Assembly: GCF_917563915.1 (NCBI RefSeq)
Contig: NZ_CAKJTI010000003.1
Coordinates: 186,001 to 250,000 of the forward strand
DNA from: Bacillus rhizoplanae
GTDB lineage: Bacteria > Bacillota > Bacilli > Bacillales > Bacillaceae_G
Direction of reading: 5' to 3'
DNA: 64,000 nt
Made by a program: the position numbers and the translations under genes. The notes under the pieces were generated by a model. That model saw only the letters and a list, made by a program, of their open reading frames with translations, was not told the origin of the DNA and searched no databases. Below are positions 9,934 to 18,935 of the stretch, piece after piece. The first letter of the stretch is position 1. Every line of letters starts with the position of its first letter.

Positions 9934-9994
9934 CGAATTGTGTCAAAAAGAAATGTGAAGAGGTGTGTTATACTAGAAAGTGAGGTGTTTGATT

Positions 9995-10702
9995 ATGAAG
10001 AAAAAAATCATGTTAGAGTGGTTTGAACAAGGCAGCATTGCGATTCCAAAATTATTAATGATGCACTATAAAAAACTCGGTTTAAATGAAGTAGAGTTCA
10101 TGGTACTGTTGCATGTCCATACATTTTTAGAGTCGGGAAACTCTTTCCCAACACCAGGAGAAATTGCAGAGCGGATGACCATTACGCAAACAAAGTGTAT
10201 GGAAATTATTCAAGCGTTAATTCAAAAAGGTTTTTTAGCGCTAGAAGGAGGACGTAAATCCGCAGCAATGATTTGCGAAAGCTACTCGTTACAGCCTCTT
10301 TGGGAAAAGATATTACACTTTTTAATGAGTGAAAATATTGAAGAGGAAGAGCGAGAACAAAAACAATTACAAATAAATTTATATACGGTGTTTGAGCATG
10401 AATTTGGCAGACCATTATCTCCATTTGAGTGCGAGACGTTAGCAATGTGGCAAGATCAGGATCATCACGATCCACTTTTAATTCAAACTGCTCTTCGCGA
10501 AGCTGTTATGAGTGGAAAATTGAACTTTCGTTATATCGATCGCATATTGTTTGAATGGAAGAAGAACGGAATTAAAACGGTTGATCAAGCACAGAACCAA
10601 GGACGGAAATTTAGAGAAAATCAGCAACGAAATCAGCAAGTATCACGCCAAGAAACGAAGTATACAGGAAAAGTGCCGTTTTATAATTGGCTAGAGCAAT
10701 AA
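9995..10702 (+). CDS. dnaD: DNA replication initiation protein DnaD
   Basis: Primosome component that remodels DnaA-bound origin DNA and helps load the helicase with DnaB and DnaI. The N-terminal winged helix (residues ~5-95, with GEIAERMTITQTKCMEIIQALIQKGFL) precedes the DnaB2/DnaD C-terminal domain (~125-200, LSPFECETLAMW ... YIDRILFEWKKNGIKT) and a basic, Gln-rich tail. ATG at 9995 is used because GTGAGGTG sits eight bases before it. It is followed after 15 bases by nth, a standard Bacillus pairing. Confidence 0.93.
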   Translation: MKKKIMLEWFEQGSIAIPKLLMMHYKKLGLNEVEFMVLLHVHTFLESGNSFPTPGEIAERMTITQTKCMEIIQALIQKGFLALEGGRKSAAMICESYSLQPLWEKILHFLMSENIEEEEREQKQLQINLYTVFEHEFGRPLSPFECETLAMWQDQDHHDPLLIQTALREAVMSGKLNFRYIDRILFEWKKNGIKTVDQAQNQGRKFRENQQRNQQVSRQETKYTGKVPFYNWLEQ

Positions 10703-10717
10703 TGGTAGGAGGAAAAA

Positions 10718-11374
10718 ATGCTAAATAAAACACAAATTAGACATTGCCTTGATGTAATGGGAGAAATGTACCCAGAAGCGCATTGTGAACTTAATCATGA
10801 CAACGCATTTGAACTTGTTATTGCGGTAGCGCTATCTGCGCAGTGTACAGATGTTCTTGTAAATAAAGTAACAAAAAATCTATTTCAAAAATATAAAACA
10901 CCAGAAGATTATTTAAGCGTGTCTTTAGAAGAATTGCAGCAGGATATTCGTTCTATTGGTTTGTATCGGAATAAGGCGAAAAATATTCAAAAGCTATGCC
11001 GTATGCTTATTGATGAATACGGTGGAGAAGTGCCGCAAGATAGAGATGAGTTAACGAAGTTACCAGGTGTAGGACGAAAAACAGCAAACGTTGTTGTCTC
11101 CGTTGCATTTGGTATTCCAGCCATTGCTGTTGATACGCATGTAGAGCGCGTTAGTAAACGACTTGCCTTTTGCAAATGGAAAGATTCTGTATTAGAAGTA
11201 GAAAAGACATTAATGAAGAAAGTATCGATGGAAGAGTGGGGCGTAACACATCATCGTATGATCTTTTTTGGGCGCTATCACTGCAAGGCGCAGCGTCCTC
11301 AGTGCGAAGAATGCAGGTTGTTAGAGCTATGTCGTGAAGGTAAGAAACGCATGAGAGAGAAGGAGAAGAAATGA
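10718..11374 (+). CDS. nth: Endonuclease III, DNA N-glycosylase/AP lyase
   Basis: Removes oxidised pyrimidines and cleaves the abasic site. The helix-hairpin-helix LPGVGRKTANVV and the catalytic region AVDTHVERVSKRL (with the essential Asp) are present. The 4Fe-4S loop has the expected C-x6-C-x2-C-x5-C spacing in CKAQRPQCEECRLLELC. A clear AGGAGG precedes ATG. Its end overlaps ypoC by four bases, so dnaD-nth-ypoC form one operon. Confidence 0.95.
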   Translation: MLNKTQIRHCLDVMGEMYPEAHCELNHDNAFELVIAVALSAQCTDVLVNKVTKNLFQKYKTPEDYLSVSLEELQQDIRSIGLYRNKAKNIQKLCRMLIDEYGGEVPQDRDELTKLPGVGRKTANVVVSVAFGIPAIAVDTHVERVSKRLAFCKWKDSVLEVEKTLMKKVSMEEWGVTHHRMIFFGRYHCKAQRPQCEECRLLELCREGKKRMREKEKK

Positions 11375-11886
11375 AGCAAGTACTTGAAATACCAAATGAT
11401 TTTCGGTGTAGTCCTTTCTTTGAAGAAGAGACTGTCATTGAATACAATGCAGAAAAATCATTTGGAGAGCTTTTAAAAGAGACGTGCTTTCTCTTTGATA
11501 TCGAGCAGCGATATAAGCCATGGAATGAGATAGAAATGAGTATTTCTACTGTATTAAGCTTATGGAAAGAACAAAAAGAAGAGATTTCTATATTATTTCG
11601 AAACCGAAGCCGAAAAGAAGCAAAAGATCCGATGGTACGATATGCAGGACATCTTTTATCTATTTTACACTGGATGAATGGAATACATGTTGTCAGTTTA
11701 CAGGATATAAATGAACAAATAGAAAGATTAGAAAAAAAACCAGTTAACTTTATGGAACGTTTTTTATTTATTATGAAACAGCCAGATCATTATCATTCTT
11801 TTATTCAGCTGACACAGTTATATGAAGAATTGGAAAAGTTATATGTAAGAGTACTCATTATGCAAAAGAAGCCATCTTCTCGGTAG
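11371..11886 (+). CDS. ypoC: YpoC family protein, function unknown
   Basis: A 171-aa, mostly helical cytosolic protein found after nth in Bacillus. I see no catalytic motif. Leu/Glu-rich helices run through residues 100-165 and the C-terminus is basic. Its start ATGA overlaps the nth stop. The 3' end lies inside the hairpin shared with the convergent ponA. Confidence 0.75.
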   Translation: MKQVLEIPNDFRCSPFFEEETVIEYNAEKSFGELLKETCFLFDIEQRYKPWNEIEMSISTVLSLWKEQKEEISILFRNRSRKEAKDPMVRYAGHLLSILHWMNGIHVVSLQDINEQIERLEKKPVNFMERFLFIMKQPDHYHSFIQLTQLYEELEKLYVRVLIMQKKPSSR

Positions 11887-11908
11887 AGAAGATGGCTTCT
11901 TTTTTATT
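11868..11908. terminator. Shared terminator between ypoC and ponA
   Basis: AGAAGCCATCTTCTC pairs perfectly with GAGAAGATGGCTTCT and is followed by TTTTTTATT. It overlaps the ypoC stop codon and can serve ypoC on the plus strand. Confidence 0.85.
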
Positions 11909-11930
11909 AGTGTGTAGCTTGTTATCGTTA

Positions 11931-14522
11931 TTATTGAGTCGGTTTATTTGGATTTCCACCTTCTGCTGGTGGATTCGGATGATTTCCATCACCCGGTGGC
12001 GGTGTTGTATTTCCGCCACCCGGTGTTGTATTTCCGCCACCTGGTGTTGTATTTCCGCCACCCGGTGCGGTATTTCCACCACCAGGTGTTGTATTTCCGC
12101 CACCCGGTGGTGTATTTCCTTCACCTGCTGGTGGATTTCCGTTGTTTTGATTTTGTTTATCTTGTTCAGCTTTCTTAGCGGCATCTTCTTCAGCCTTTTT
12201 CTTAGCAGCATCATCTTCAGCTTTTTTCTTAGCATCATCACCAGGTACTACTACCGTCGCTGTTACCGGAGCACTAGAACTATTACCTTTTGTCGCAACG
12301 AGAGAAATGGTATAGGTAGCACCAGGTTGTACGCCGCTAATTGTTGCGCTTGTACCACTTATTTGTGGACTTCCGCTGGAACCATCACTGCCTTTGTAGC
12401 TTACAGAGTAGGATACATCATCAGATGAACCAGCCCATTTTAGCTGAATGCTATTAGAAGATTGATCATATGCAGCTTGTAAGCCACTTGGAGCATCTAC
12501 TTGCACCTTTTTAATAACATCCTTTTTAGCACCTTTAACATAAAGCTCATCATTTATGCGTTCTACACTACTTGGCATTTCAAAACGAGAGTTATCAGTT
12601 CCAAATTCACTCATCATCGCTTTAAACATACGTTGTGCGATAGCTGATGAATTTTTATCAATATATCCTTCGCTCTTTTTACTATATCCGGTCCATACAG
12701 CCATTGTATATTGTGGTGTATAGCCTGCAAACCAACTATCAGGACTTCCAGAAGCAGGGAAATCATAATCGCTTAGTTCTTTTGCAGTATAGTTTGTTGT
12801 CCCTGTTTTACCAGCAACGTCTAACGATGGAATATTTGCTACTTTACCAGTACCAGAATCCACAACACTACGAAGCATATCTGTAGTCATATATGCTGTG
12901 TAATCTTTCATTACTCGTTTTCCTTTTGGTGTAAAGTTCACTTCTTTGCCATCAGGATACACAACTTTTGTTACGAAGTGTGGTTTATGATATACACCAC
13001 CACTTCCGAATGATGCATACGCACCAGCAATGTCAAGAGGAGATGAAGTGTTACTTCCGATTGCTGTTGATTCATATACACCATTTTCTCCAAATTTCAT
13101 ACCAAGTCCTTCAGCAAAAGTTTGTGCTTTATCTAAACCGACTTCTTTAGCAGTTTTCACAGCAGGCACGTTACGGGACTGTGCTAATGCATCACGCATT
13201 GACATTGGACCTTTGTGGCTGTTATCAAAATTTCGAACCTCTTGACCTGAGGAATATTTATACGGCGAATCGTCAATTTGATGATACGTTGACCATTGCT
13301 TATATTCAATAGCAGGACCATAATCGAAAATTGGTTTCATTGTAGAACCTACTTGGCGTTCTGAATCAATAGCCATGTTATGTCCTTTAAATGTTGCTTT
13401 ATTTTCACCGCGTCCGCTACCGATTGCACGAACTTCGCCTGAGTTCGTATCCATGAATACGAATGCACCCTGGAATTTTTCATCCGGGTAGTTAATAATG
13501 TCTTCTGTGTTCATCATTTTATCTGCATAGTCCTGTGCTTTTGGATCTAATGTTGTATAAATAGAAAGACCATCAGAACCAATGTTGACATCTTTAATTT
13601 GTGATTCGATTTCTTTTACAGCGGCATCTAAGAATCCTTGATAAGGCATTTGTGTGACTTCTTGAGATGGCTTAAGACCTTCCGTTACTGGAATTTTTTT
13701 CGCATCTTCCATTTCTTTCTTCGTAATATAGCCATGTCTGTTCATTAAATATAATACTGTATCGCGTCGTTCTGTTGCAGCCTTCACATTTTCTGGTTTT
13801 GTAGGATCATAAATATTAGGACCCTGTGGTAATCCTGCAAGCATCGCTGCCTCATTTAATGTTAAATCTTTTAAATCTTTTCCATAATAATTCTGTGCAG
13901 CTGTTGCAATACCGTAAGAACGGTTACCTAAGTTAATTTTGTTTAAGTACATTTCTAGAATTTCATGTTTTGAATATTGCTGCTCTAACTTGTAAGCTAA
14001 ATACCATTCTTGTACTTTACGTTTTGTTGTTTTTTCCATCGTTAGGAAATAGTTTTTAACAACTTGCTGTGTAATTGTACTACCACCTTGAGAACCGAAG
14101 TCTCCGGTTATATTTAAGAAAATTGCTTTTGCAGTACGCCTAAAATCAATTCCATGATGCTCATAAAAGCGTGCATCTTCTGTAGCTAGGAAGGCATCTT
14201 CTACTACTTTTGGAATTTGATCATATGTGACCTTCGTTCGCTTTTCAGCACCATATTCATATATGAAATTGCCGTCTTTATCATAAAATTTTGTTGATAA
14301 TGGAACCTCAAGTTTTGCTTTATCTAATTTTGGAGCATCCTTTATCATAATAAAGAAAGCAGAAACCCCAGCTACTAGTGTCACAATGCCGACTAATAAG
14401 CAAGTGATTAGAAATTTACGTAGAAAAGAACCTTTTTTCTTTGGTTTCGCTTTTTTAGGATGTTCTTGTTTCTGTTTTTTCGCTTGTTTTCGTTCTTCAC
14501 GAGAACGATAATTTTCTGACAT
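11931..14522 (-). CDS. ponA: Class A penicillin-binding protein 1A/1B
   Basis: Bifunctional peptidoglycan synthase of 863 aa. A Lys-rich cytoplasmic N-terminus is followed by one membrane segment (~residues 34-58). The GT51 glycosyltransferase (EDARFYEHHGIDF, GGSTITQQVVKNYF) precedes the transpeptidase with the active-site serine in GSTMKP, SRN and KTGTT. A fibronectin type III-like domain (~residues 680-760) leads into an Ala/Lys-rich helix and a Gly/Pro/Asn tail built of GGGNTTP-like units. recU lies 65 bases upstream on the same strand, the conserved recU-ponA operon. The tail repeats are recent-looking at DNA level and could vary in copy number. Confidence 0.95.
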   Translation of the reverse strand: MSENYRSREERKQAKKQKQEHPKKAKPKKKGSFLRKFLITCLLVGIVTLVAGVSAFFIMIKDAPKLDKAKLEVPLSTKFYDKDGNFIYEYGAEKRTKVTYDQIPKVVEDAFLATEDARFYEHHGIDFRRTAKAIFLNITGDFGSQGGSTITQQVVKNYFLTMEKTTKRKVQEWYLAYKLEQQYSKHEILEMYLNKINLGNRSYGIATAAQNYYGKDLKDLTLNEAAMLAGLPQGPNIYDPTKPENVKAATERRDTVLYLMNRHGYITKKEMEDAKKIPVTEGLKPSQEVTQMPYQGFLDAAVKEIESQIKDVNIGSDGLSIYTTLDPKAQDYADKMMNTEDIINYPDEKFQGAFVFMDTNSGEVRAIGSGRGENKATFKGHNMAIDSERQVGSTMKPIFDYGPAIEYKQWSTYHQIDDSPYKYSSGQEVRNFDNSHKGPMSMRDALAQSRNVPAVKTAKEVGLDKAQTFAEGLGMKFGENGVYESTAIGSNTSSPLDIAGAYASFGSGGVYHKPHFVTKVVYPDGKEVNFTPKGKRVMKDYTAYMTTDMLRSVVDSGTGKVANIPSLDVAGKTGTTNYTAKELSDYDFPASGSPDSWFAGYTPQYTMAVWTGYSKKSEGYIDKNSSAIAQRMFKAMMSEFGTDNSRFEMPSSVERINDELYVKGAKKDVIKKVQVDAPSGLQAAYDQSSNSIQLKWAGSSDDVSYSVSYKGSDGSSGSPQISGTSATISGVQPGATYTISLVATKGNSSSAPVTATVVVPGDDAKKKAEDDAAKKKAEEDAAKKAEQDKQNQNNGNPPAGEGNTPPGGGNTTPGGGNTAPGGGNTTPGGGNTTPGGGNTTPPPGDGNHPNPPAEGGNPNKPTQ

Positions 14523-14587
14523 TATACTTTCTCCTACCTTTCATTTCCTCCCCAAAAGTCGAAAAATGAGCCTTATTGTTGACTCTA

Positions 14588-15190
14588 TCACGAAAAATAA
14601 AGTGTGTCTAGTGTATGAATATAATCAATGCGGGGGTGATAACCGCACGGTAATAAGTATCCATGCTCTTCCACTTCTTGTTTTGTAATCGATTTACGTC
14701 CACCAGTTTCTTGTCGATTCCAAAATGTAATGATATGTTTTGCTTCTAGTAAATAAAATTCATCGTAAAGCGTAAATTTAATAATAACAAATGCAATACC
14801 ACTATGAGCTAATACTTGCTTCATATGTTTAATTTGGTGAAGGTGGAAGTTTTGTAGTGGAAAGCTTGTTTTATTTTTAGTTTCTTTCGCTTCAAAGTCA
14901 ATGTATTTACCTTTGTATACACCGTTGTAATCGGTTGTAGAAGGTTGCTTAAAGTACGCTTCTTTAATCACAGCAGCACTTCGCTTCGGATAATCGACTT
15001 TTACAATTTGAAGAGGGGTGGGCTTTTTATGGACGCAAGCAATATTGTGCGTTAAATAGTACTGATTTGTTTCGTTTAGTTCCTCTTCAAGTGACATACC
15101 TCTATTACTATAAGTATGTTTTCTTGTAGGCACAGTATGAGTTTGCTGCGTTTCATTATACTTTTTTCCGTTTGGGTAACGAATGGTCAT
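14588..15190 (-). CDS. recU: Holliday junction resolvase RecU
   Basis: Cuts Holliday junctions during recombination and chromosome segregation. The family marks are [31 protein letters not shown] (PD-(D/E)xK catalytic core with Asp, Glu, Lys) and [14 protein letters not shown]. The 200-aa length is normal. It is the first gene of the recU-ponA operon and is divergent from yppC. Confidence 0.95.
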   Translation of the reverse strand: MTIRYPNGKKYNETQQTHTVPTRKHTYSNRGMSLEEELNETNQYYLTHNIACVHKKPTPLQIVKVDYPKRSAAVIKEAYFKQPSTTDYNGVYKGKYIDFEAKETKNKTSFPLQNFHLHQIKHMKQVLAHSGIAFVIIKFTLYDEFYLLEAKHIITFWNRQETGGRKSITKQEVEEHGYLLPCGYHPRIDYIHTLDTLYFS

Positions 15191-15295
15191 GGTTTGTCCA
15201 CTCCAACTTGCATAGAATCACTTACAATGGTGATTATATCAAAAAAAATGAAAAATAGGCGATTTTTTTGAATACAGAGAAGAGGTGAAAACATT

Positions 15296-16297
15296 ATGTT
15301 TGCACAAAGCGAATATGAAAAAATAAGACAAAAAAGGAAGATTGCTTCCTATACAAAGGAAGAGCAAGAGCTCGTGCATCGTATTGTACAACAAACTCTC
15401 CTTGCTAATGTTGATAATATTTCGCGCACGCATGCTTATAAAGAATACTATGAATGCAATAAAGAAATTCGTTGGTCATTTTTAGCCAGTATGGTATCTC
15501 GAAATGCAGGCTGGAATATGACAGATTTAGAAGGAAAATATTATCCAAAAGTTTTATCCAAGGAGATACGTAAACAATTATTTCTTACATATGAACGTGC
15601 AAATTGGCTTATTTTTTTAGATGCATATCCTCAGCTGTTATTGTATGAATATAGTAAACAAATGGAAAAGCCTCTGTTTCATTTGTTGCAAATATTTTCT
15701 GTTTCCATATTTATGGAAGTGGAATGGGATTATTTTTGGAATCAAAAAAAAGAGGATCGACTGATGACGGCTCTTATTATTAATGAACAACATATCATCC
15801 AAAAGCCGGTAATTGAGCATCCTTTTTATCAAAAGCATGTATTCCAAACATTATTATTCAAATTTCAGGAATTGTTTCATTTTAGTGCAGTGATATTTCC
15901 AACAGTAAATGGGAAATTATATGGTTTCTCCGTACGTCAGTTCGAAACACTAATAAAGAGAATTGAGCTAGGGAAACGATTAGCATGGTTATTATTTCAT
16001 CCAACTTATAAGGATTCTTTTTATACATTTTCCTCTCAAACAGTTCATACGGGGGCGAGGTTAGATTATGAACAATACTTCCTTACTTTTAAGGAGCAAG
16101 ATACTCCTCAGCTTCGCGATGTATTTTCTGTCATTTCACATCATCGTGATGCTGAGAAAGATTGGTTTCATTCAGGAATGGATATAGAGGAATTGTTTTT
16201 GTTTGAAGAACCGAAAATAGACATTGATATTACAGAATGGTTTTTACACAAGCAGAAGCAATTACACTTGTTTGCTTCACTCAATGATCTTTTTTAA
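15296..16297 (+). CDS. yppC: YppC family protein (DUF2515)
   Basis: A 333-aa protein conserved beside recU in Bacillus with no known biochemical role. The N-terminal half includes NISRTHAYKEYY and SMVSRNAGWNMTDL; the second half is rich in Phe, Trp and His. No signal peptide is seen. GAGAAGAGGTG precedes ATG. Function is not inferred. Confidence 0.8.
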   Translation: MFAQSEYEKIRQKRKIASYTKEEQELVHRIVQQTLLANVDNISRTHAYKEYYECNKEIRWSFLASMVSRNAGWNMTDLEGKYYPKVLSKEIRKQLFLTYERANWLIFLDAYPQLLLYEYSKQMEKPLFHLLQIFSVSIFMEVEWDYFWNQKKEDRLMTALIINEQHIIQKPVIEHPFYQKHVFQTLLFKFQELFHFSAVIFPTVNGKLYGFSVRQFETLIKRIELGKRLAWLLFHPTYKDSFYTFSSQTVHTGARLDYEQYFLTFKEQDTPQLRDVFSVISHHRDAEKDWFHSGMDIEELFLFEEPKIDIDITEWFLHKQKQLHLFASLNDLF

Positions 16298-16330
16298 CAG
16301 AATTCATTATTCATGATATAATAAAAAAAT

Positions 16331-16564
16331 CCCGCTTCATGAAAAGCGGGAAGAAATTTAAACAAGCTGTAAGAGCCCGATTGATTCAACTAACTTTTCA
16401 TGGAAGAAAACCGTTTCCGTGAAAAGAAGTTTCACTTTATCCCGCTCAAACGGTTGGTAAGAAGTAAGAGCGGGAAGGAAATCAAACCAACCGTAAGAGC
16501 CCGATTGGTTCAACTAACTTTTCACGGAAGAAAATCGTTTCCATGAAAAGAAGTTTCACTTTAT
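16331..16564 (+). repeat. Two tandem bcr-like repeats
   Basis: Two adjacent units (16331-16440 and 16441-16564) each open with CCCGCT and a CGGG-containing hairpin. Both then contain GTAAGAGCCCGATT, TTCAACTAAC, a hairpin (TTTTCA-GGAA ... TTCC-TGAAAA), and end AGAAGTTTCACTTTAT. The TTTAT ends match the target-site style reported for bcr1 of the B. cereus group, although the family call is from memory. Confidence 0.7.
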
Positions 16565-16668
16565 GTAGCAGGGAAATTTGGTCCATCTAATTTTGGATTT
16601 CCTGTTTCTGGTTTATTTTGTTTGTTTTGAGTTTGGTTTTTCTTGTTTTCATTTTTGTTTTTAGCCAT
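16561..16668 (-). CDS. sspM: Small acid-soluble spore protein M
   Basis: A 35-aa spore-core protein rich in Asn, Lys and Gln (MAKNKNENKKNQTQNKQ...). It ends in KLDGPNFPAT, which mirrors the KLGGPNRPST end of B. subtilis SspM, and it lies in the same position beside yppC. The minus-strand start follows a GGGAGGTGTTGAC site. Its stop codon TAA abuts the bcr-like repeat, whose last TTTAT shares bases with it. Confidence 0.8.
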   Translation of the reverse strand: MAKNKNENKKNQTQNKQNKPETGNPKLDGPNFPAT

Positions 16669-16828
16669 TGTCAACACCTCCCTTTCGTATTGTTGCCACT
16701 TTCATAAACTTCATACAAAAAATCACTTTCTTTGCCGAATTAAAACTAGTTTTGTCAAGCATGCAGGAGCAAAAAAAGAGCTGTCGAATTAATGACAAAA
16801 GGAAAGCAAAGAGGGAGGCATGTTGAAG

Positions 16829-17071
16829 ATGAAAATGGTTCAGAAAGAGGATGTAATGAAAAAAATGGATCAGATGTTAAATACTCTTGATTTGCTTGAA
16901 ATGAACGTGTCACTTAGAGTTAATCATGCGCTTAAGGATAAAAGGGAATTTGTAGTTAATAAAGTAGAGATAATGGAAATGCATATAAAGCATATGGAAG
17001 CAAAATTATTGCAGCATGAAGAGAAAGGTAATTGGGTACAAACGTTTCAAGTAGTGGCAGTTAGTATATAA
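16829..17071 (+). CDS. YppD-like small protein
   Basis: About 80 aa, helical, with heptad-like Met/Leu spacing (MDQMLNTLDLLEMNV...). It occupies the yppD position before yppE. Starts at 16820, 16829 and 16835 are all possible; 16829 gives the best distance to GAGGGAGG (16810-16817). Function unknown. Confidence 0.65.
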   Translation: MKMVQKEDVMKKMDQMLNTLDLLEMNVSLRVNHALKDKREFVVNKVEIMEMHIKHMEAKLLQHEEKGNWVQTFQVVAVSI

Positions 17072-17084
17072 GTAGGTGGAAATA

Positions 17085-17435
17085 GTGGAATATGTAACAT
17101 TGATTGAAATGACAAAGAAATTAATTGGATATAACGATGAAACAATTATAAAAAAAAGAGAAAGTGAAGAACTTGAGTTTGACTTCTATCATGATATAAA
17201 GCCATTCGTGTCTTTAGTAGATAAAGGATTAGAAGAATGGAAACAACTTGCGCTTGAGTGGTTGTATCGAGCAAAGCCTAAATATATACATGTACAGCAA
17301 ATTGAACAAGTATGTACAAATTTACAAAGCAATTCTTTACAGTGTTTTGCACAGAAAATGAATGGGAAGCGTTTTTATGAAACACACCAGGCAATTCATT
17401 ATACATTACAAAATATTTTAGAACAATGTAAGTGA
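17085..17435 (+). CDS. yppE: YppE family protein (DUF1798)
   Basis: A 116-aa four-helix-type protein of unknown role. DFYHDIKPFVSLVDKGLEEWKQLALEW is the most family-like stretch, in two parts either side of a turn. GTG at 17085 is favoured because AAGTAGGTGG lies directly upstream; GTG at 17076 overlaps that site. A terminator follows immediately. Confidence 0.75.
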   Translation: MEYVTLIEMTKKLIGYNDETIIKKRESEELEFDFYHDIKPFVSLVDKGLEEWKQLALEWLYRAKPKYIHVQQIEQVCTNLQSNSLQCFAQKMNGKRFYETHQAIHYTLQNILEQCK

Positions 17436-17437
17436 TA

Positions 17438-17465
17438 AGAGGGGAGAATCCCCTCTTATTTTTAT
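17438..17465 (+). terminator. yppE terminator
   Basis: AAGAGGGGA-ATCCCCTCTT with an ATTTTTAT tail; the T run also forms the left TTTAT end of the next repeat. Confidence 0.8.
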
Positions 17466-17545
17466 CCCGCATTAACGGCGGGATTGGTTCAACTAACCAT
17501 CAGTGGGGGTGAAGAAAATCCCCACTGATGGAAGTTTCCCTTTAT
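17460..17545 (+). repeat. Short bcr-like repeat
   Basis: TTTATCCCGC with its own hairpin (CCCGC/GCGGG), then GGTTCAACTAAC, then a 13-bp perfect hairpin (CATCAGTGGGG/CCCCACTGATG), GAAGTTTCCC and TTTAT. It is flanked by TTTAT on both sides. Confidence 0.65.
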
Positions 17546-17751
17546 ACTTCTGTCACGATATTTTTTTCTGTTTCGTAAGCTGGTTTTGTAGCTCCAATTG
17601 TTTCTAGTTCACGTGTTACACTTCTATACTGTGATAAGCAAATTTTTCCTTGTAGATAAGAATGTCTTGCAAAATCAAGTAACTCATTCAAATCCTCAGG
17701 TTCATATCCCTTTTTTTCGAAAAAATCTTGTTTTAAATCCCCTAATACCAT
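17542..17751 (-). CDS. yppF: YppF-like protein
   Basis: A 69-aa protein with the motif KKGYEPEDLNELLDFAR and a second helix LSQYRSVTRELE, matching the YppF family found between yppE and yppG. The start ATG (complement of 17749-17751) has GGGGGAGGAATCAGC upstream; a longer frame to 17841 lacks a ribosome site. It is encoded opposite to its neighbours. Function unknown. Confidence 0.7.
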   Translation of the reverse strand: MVLGDLKQDFFEKKGYEPEDLNELLDFARHSYLQGKICLSQYRSVTRELETIGATKPAYETEKNIVTEV

Positions 17752-18000
17752 GCTGATTCCTCCCCCATAAGAATCTTTTCTATATAATGGTAGCATACAA
17801 ACGCTTACTTTTTTATTTTTTTGAAAATTTAAATTTTGCATAAGGTATAATTTGTATTACTTTATCAACTATCGGTTGTCTTTTACCTTTCATGGTAATG
17901 ATTTGGAAAAAGGGGAATCGACTAGTACTGGCTAGTGAGAGAGTTAGTCAACGCTGGAATTTTCAACTTATAGGATGATTACACAATTTTTTTACGATTT

Positions 18001-18009
18001 CATATTCTA
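18001..18009 (+). promoter_or_regulatory. Putative sporulation -10 box before yppG
   Basis: CATATTCTA fits the CATA-N3-TA type -10 used by the mother-cell sigma factors E and K. It lies 35 bases before yppG. The -35 side is not decisive. Confidence 0.4.
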
Positions 18010-18043
18010 ACTATATAGAAAACTGTTAGAGGGGGGAGAATGT

Positions 18044-18490
18044 ATGTTTCAACATTCCAGCATGTATCAGATTGAACAAGATCCATACTTACGTTATAAT
18101 ATGTATCCTTTTATGCCTTACTACATGAATCAAACAAATTATTTTCAACCTTTTCAACTTCCGCCAATGAATCAGCCAATGAATCAGCCAATGAATCAGC
18201 CAATGAATCAACCAATGAATCAACCAATGAATCAACCAATGTTTTATCCACCGAAACAACCTATTCAATCTTCTTTTCATCCACATACGCCATATCCGAT
18301 GATGAATAAACAAAATTATACAAAGCAACAGCAACAGCCAAGTCAATTTTCTAGTTTTGTATCGCAGTTTAAAACAGCTGATGGAAATTATGACATTAAT
18401 AAAATGATGGGTACTGCAGGTCAAATGATGAATGCAATGAATCAAATTACCGGTATTGTCAAACAAGTAGGGGGCTTTTTTATAAAGTGA
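18044..18490 (+). CDS. yppG: YppG family protein, probable spore coat component
   Basis: A 148-aa Met/Asn/Gln/Pro-rich protein. Residues ~45-68 are tandem copies of NQPM, encoded by near-identical 12-base units. The C-terminal third (QFKTADGNYDINKMMGTAGQ) is the conserved YppG segment and ends in an amphipathic helix. Start ATG follows AGAGGGGGGAGA. Composition and the upstream CATA-N3-TA box suggest production in the mother cell; coat location is an inference. Confidence 0.75.
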   Translation: MFQHSSMYQIEQDPYLRYNMYPFMPYYMNQTNYFQPFQLPPMNQPMNQPMNQPMNQPMNQPMNQPMFYPPKQPIQSSFHPHTPYPMMNKQNYTKQQQQPSQFSSFVSQFKTADGNYDINKMMGTAGQMMNAMNQITGIVKQVGGFFIK

Positions 18491-18550
18491 AACTTCCTTT
18501 CATGGGTGTTTTTCCCATGAAAGGTTAGTTGAACGAATCGGGCTCATAAG
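18481..18550 (-). repeat. bcr-like repeat, reverse orientation
   Basis: Read on the minus strand it contains GAGCCCGATTCGTTCAACTAAC, then a CCTTTCATGGG/CCCATGAAAGG hairpin, then AAGTTTCACTTTATA: the same order as the units at 16.4 kb. The yppG stop lies inside its right end. The hairpin may act as the yppG terminator. Confidence 0.6.
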
Positions 18551-18746
18551 GGTAGTTTTTTTATCTTTTATATAGGGCAATATGTGTAAAGGATTGAAGA
18601 AGGATTTCCTAAAATACAGATGATATGTGTAATCTAGTAAAAAACCAAATTTTGCATGTGAAATGTCATAAAAAATAGTTGTTCGGACCTCCTATCCATT
18701 TTACAATGACAGTAGCGTTAAAATATGATGTATGGAGAGGACGAAT

Positions 18747-18830
18747 GTGAAAAAGGTTATTTTACTTTTGTTTTTTGTCATGATTACATTAACTGTTTTT
18801 ATTTTTACAAACTTTAAACATTTTTTATAG
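18747..18830 (+). CDS. 27-aa predicted single-pass membrane peptide
   Basis: GTG start at 18747 behind GGAGAGGACGAAT, encoding a basic KK start, a long hydrophobic stretch (VILLLFFVMITLTVFIF) and a short TNFKHFL tail. No name can be given. Its position between yppG and cotD hints at a sporulation role, but that is inference only. Confidence 0.45.
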   Translation: MKKVILLLFFVMITLTVFIFTNFKHFL

Positions 18831-18885
18831 ACAAATTTCCGATATAGAAATAGGTGTTTGTAACAAACGGCTTTTACTCTTTTCT

Positions 18886-18894
18886 CATATTGTA
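18886..18894 (+). promoter_or_regulatory. Putative sporulation -10 box before cotD
   Basis: CATATTGTA fits the CATA-N3-TA consensus of sigma E/K promoters, with an AAC-containing segment about 20 bases upstream. It fits cotD being a late mother-cell gene. Confidence 0.45.
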
Positions 18895-18935
18895 AAGTGT
18901 AAGCTCATTTTCAAACTGTGAGAGGAGAGAAAACT

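Noticed and set aside
11892-12428. Long plus-strand open frame rich in Cys, Ser and Ile
   Set aside because: It is the antisense of the repetitive ponA tail and FN3 domain; low complexity and no ribosome site.
18165-18240. Short 12-base tandem repeats as a regulatory iteron
   Set aside because: They encode NQPM units within yppG and keep the reading frame.
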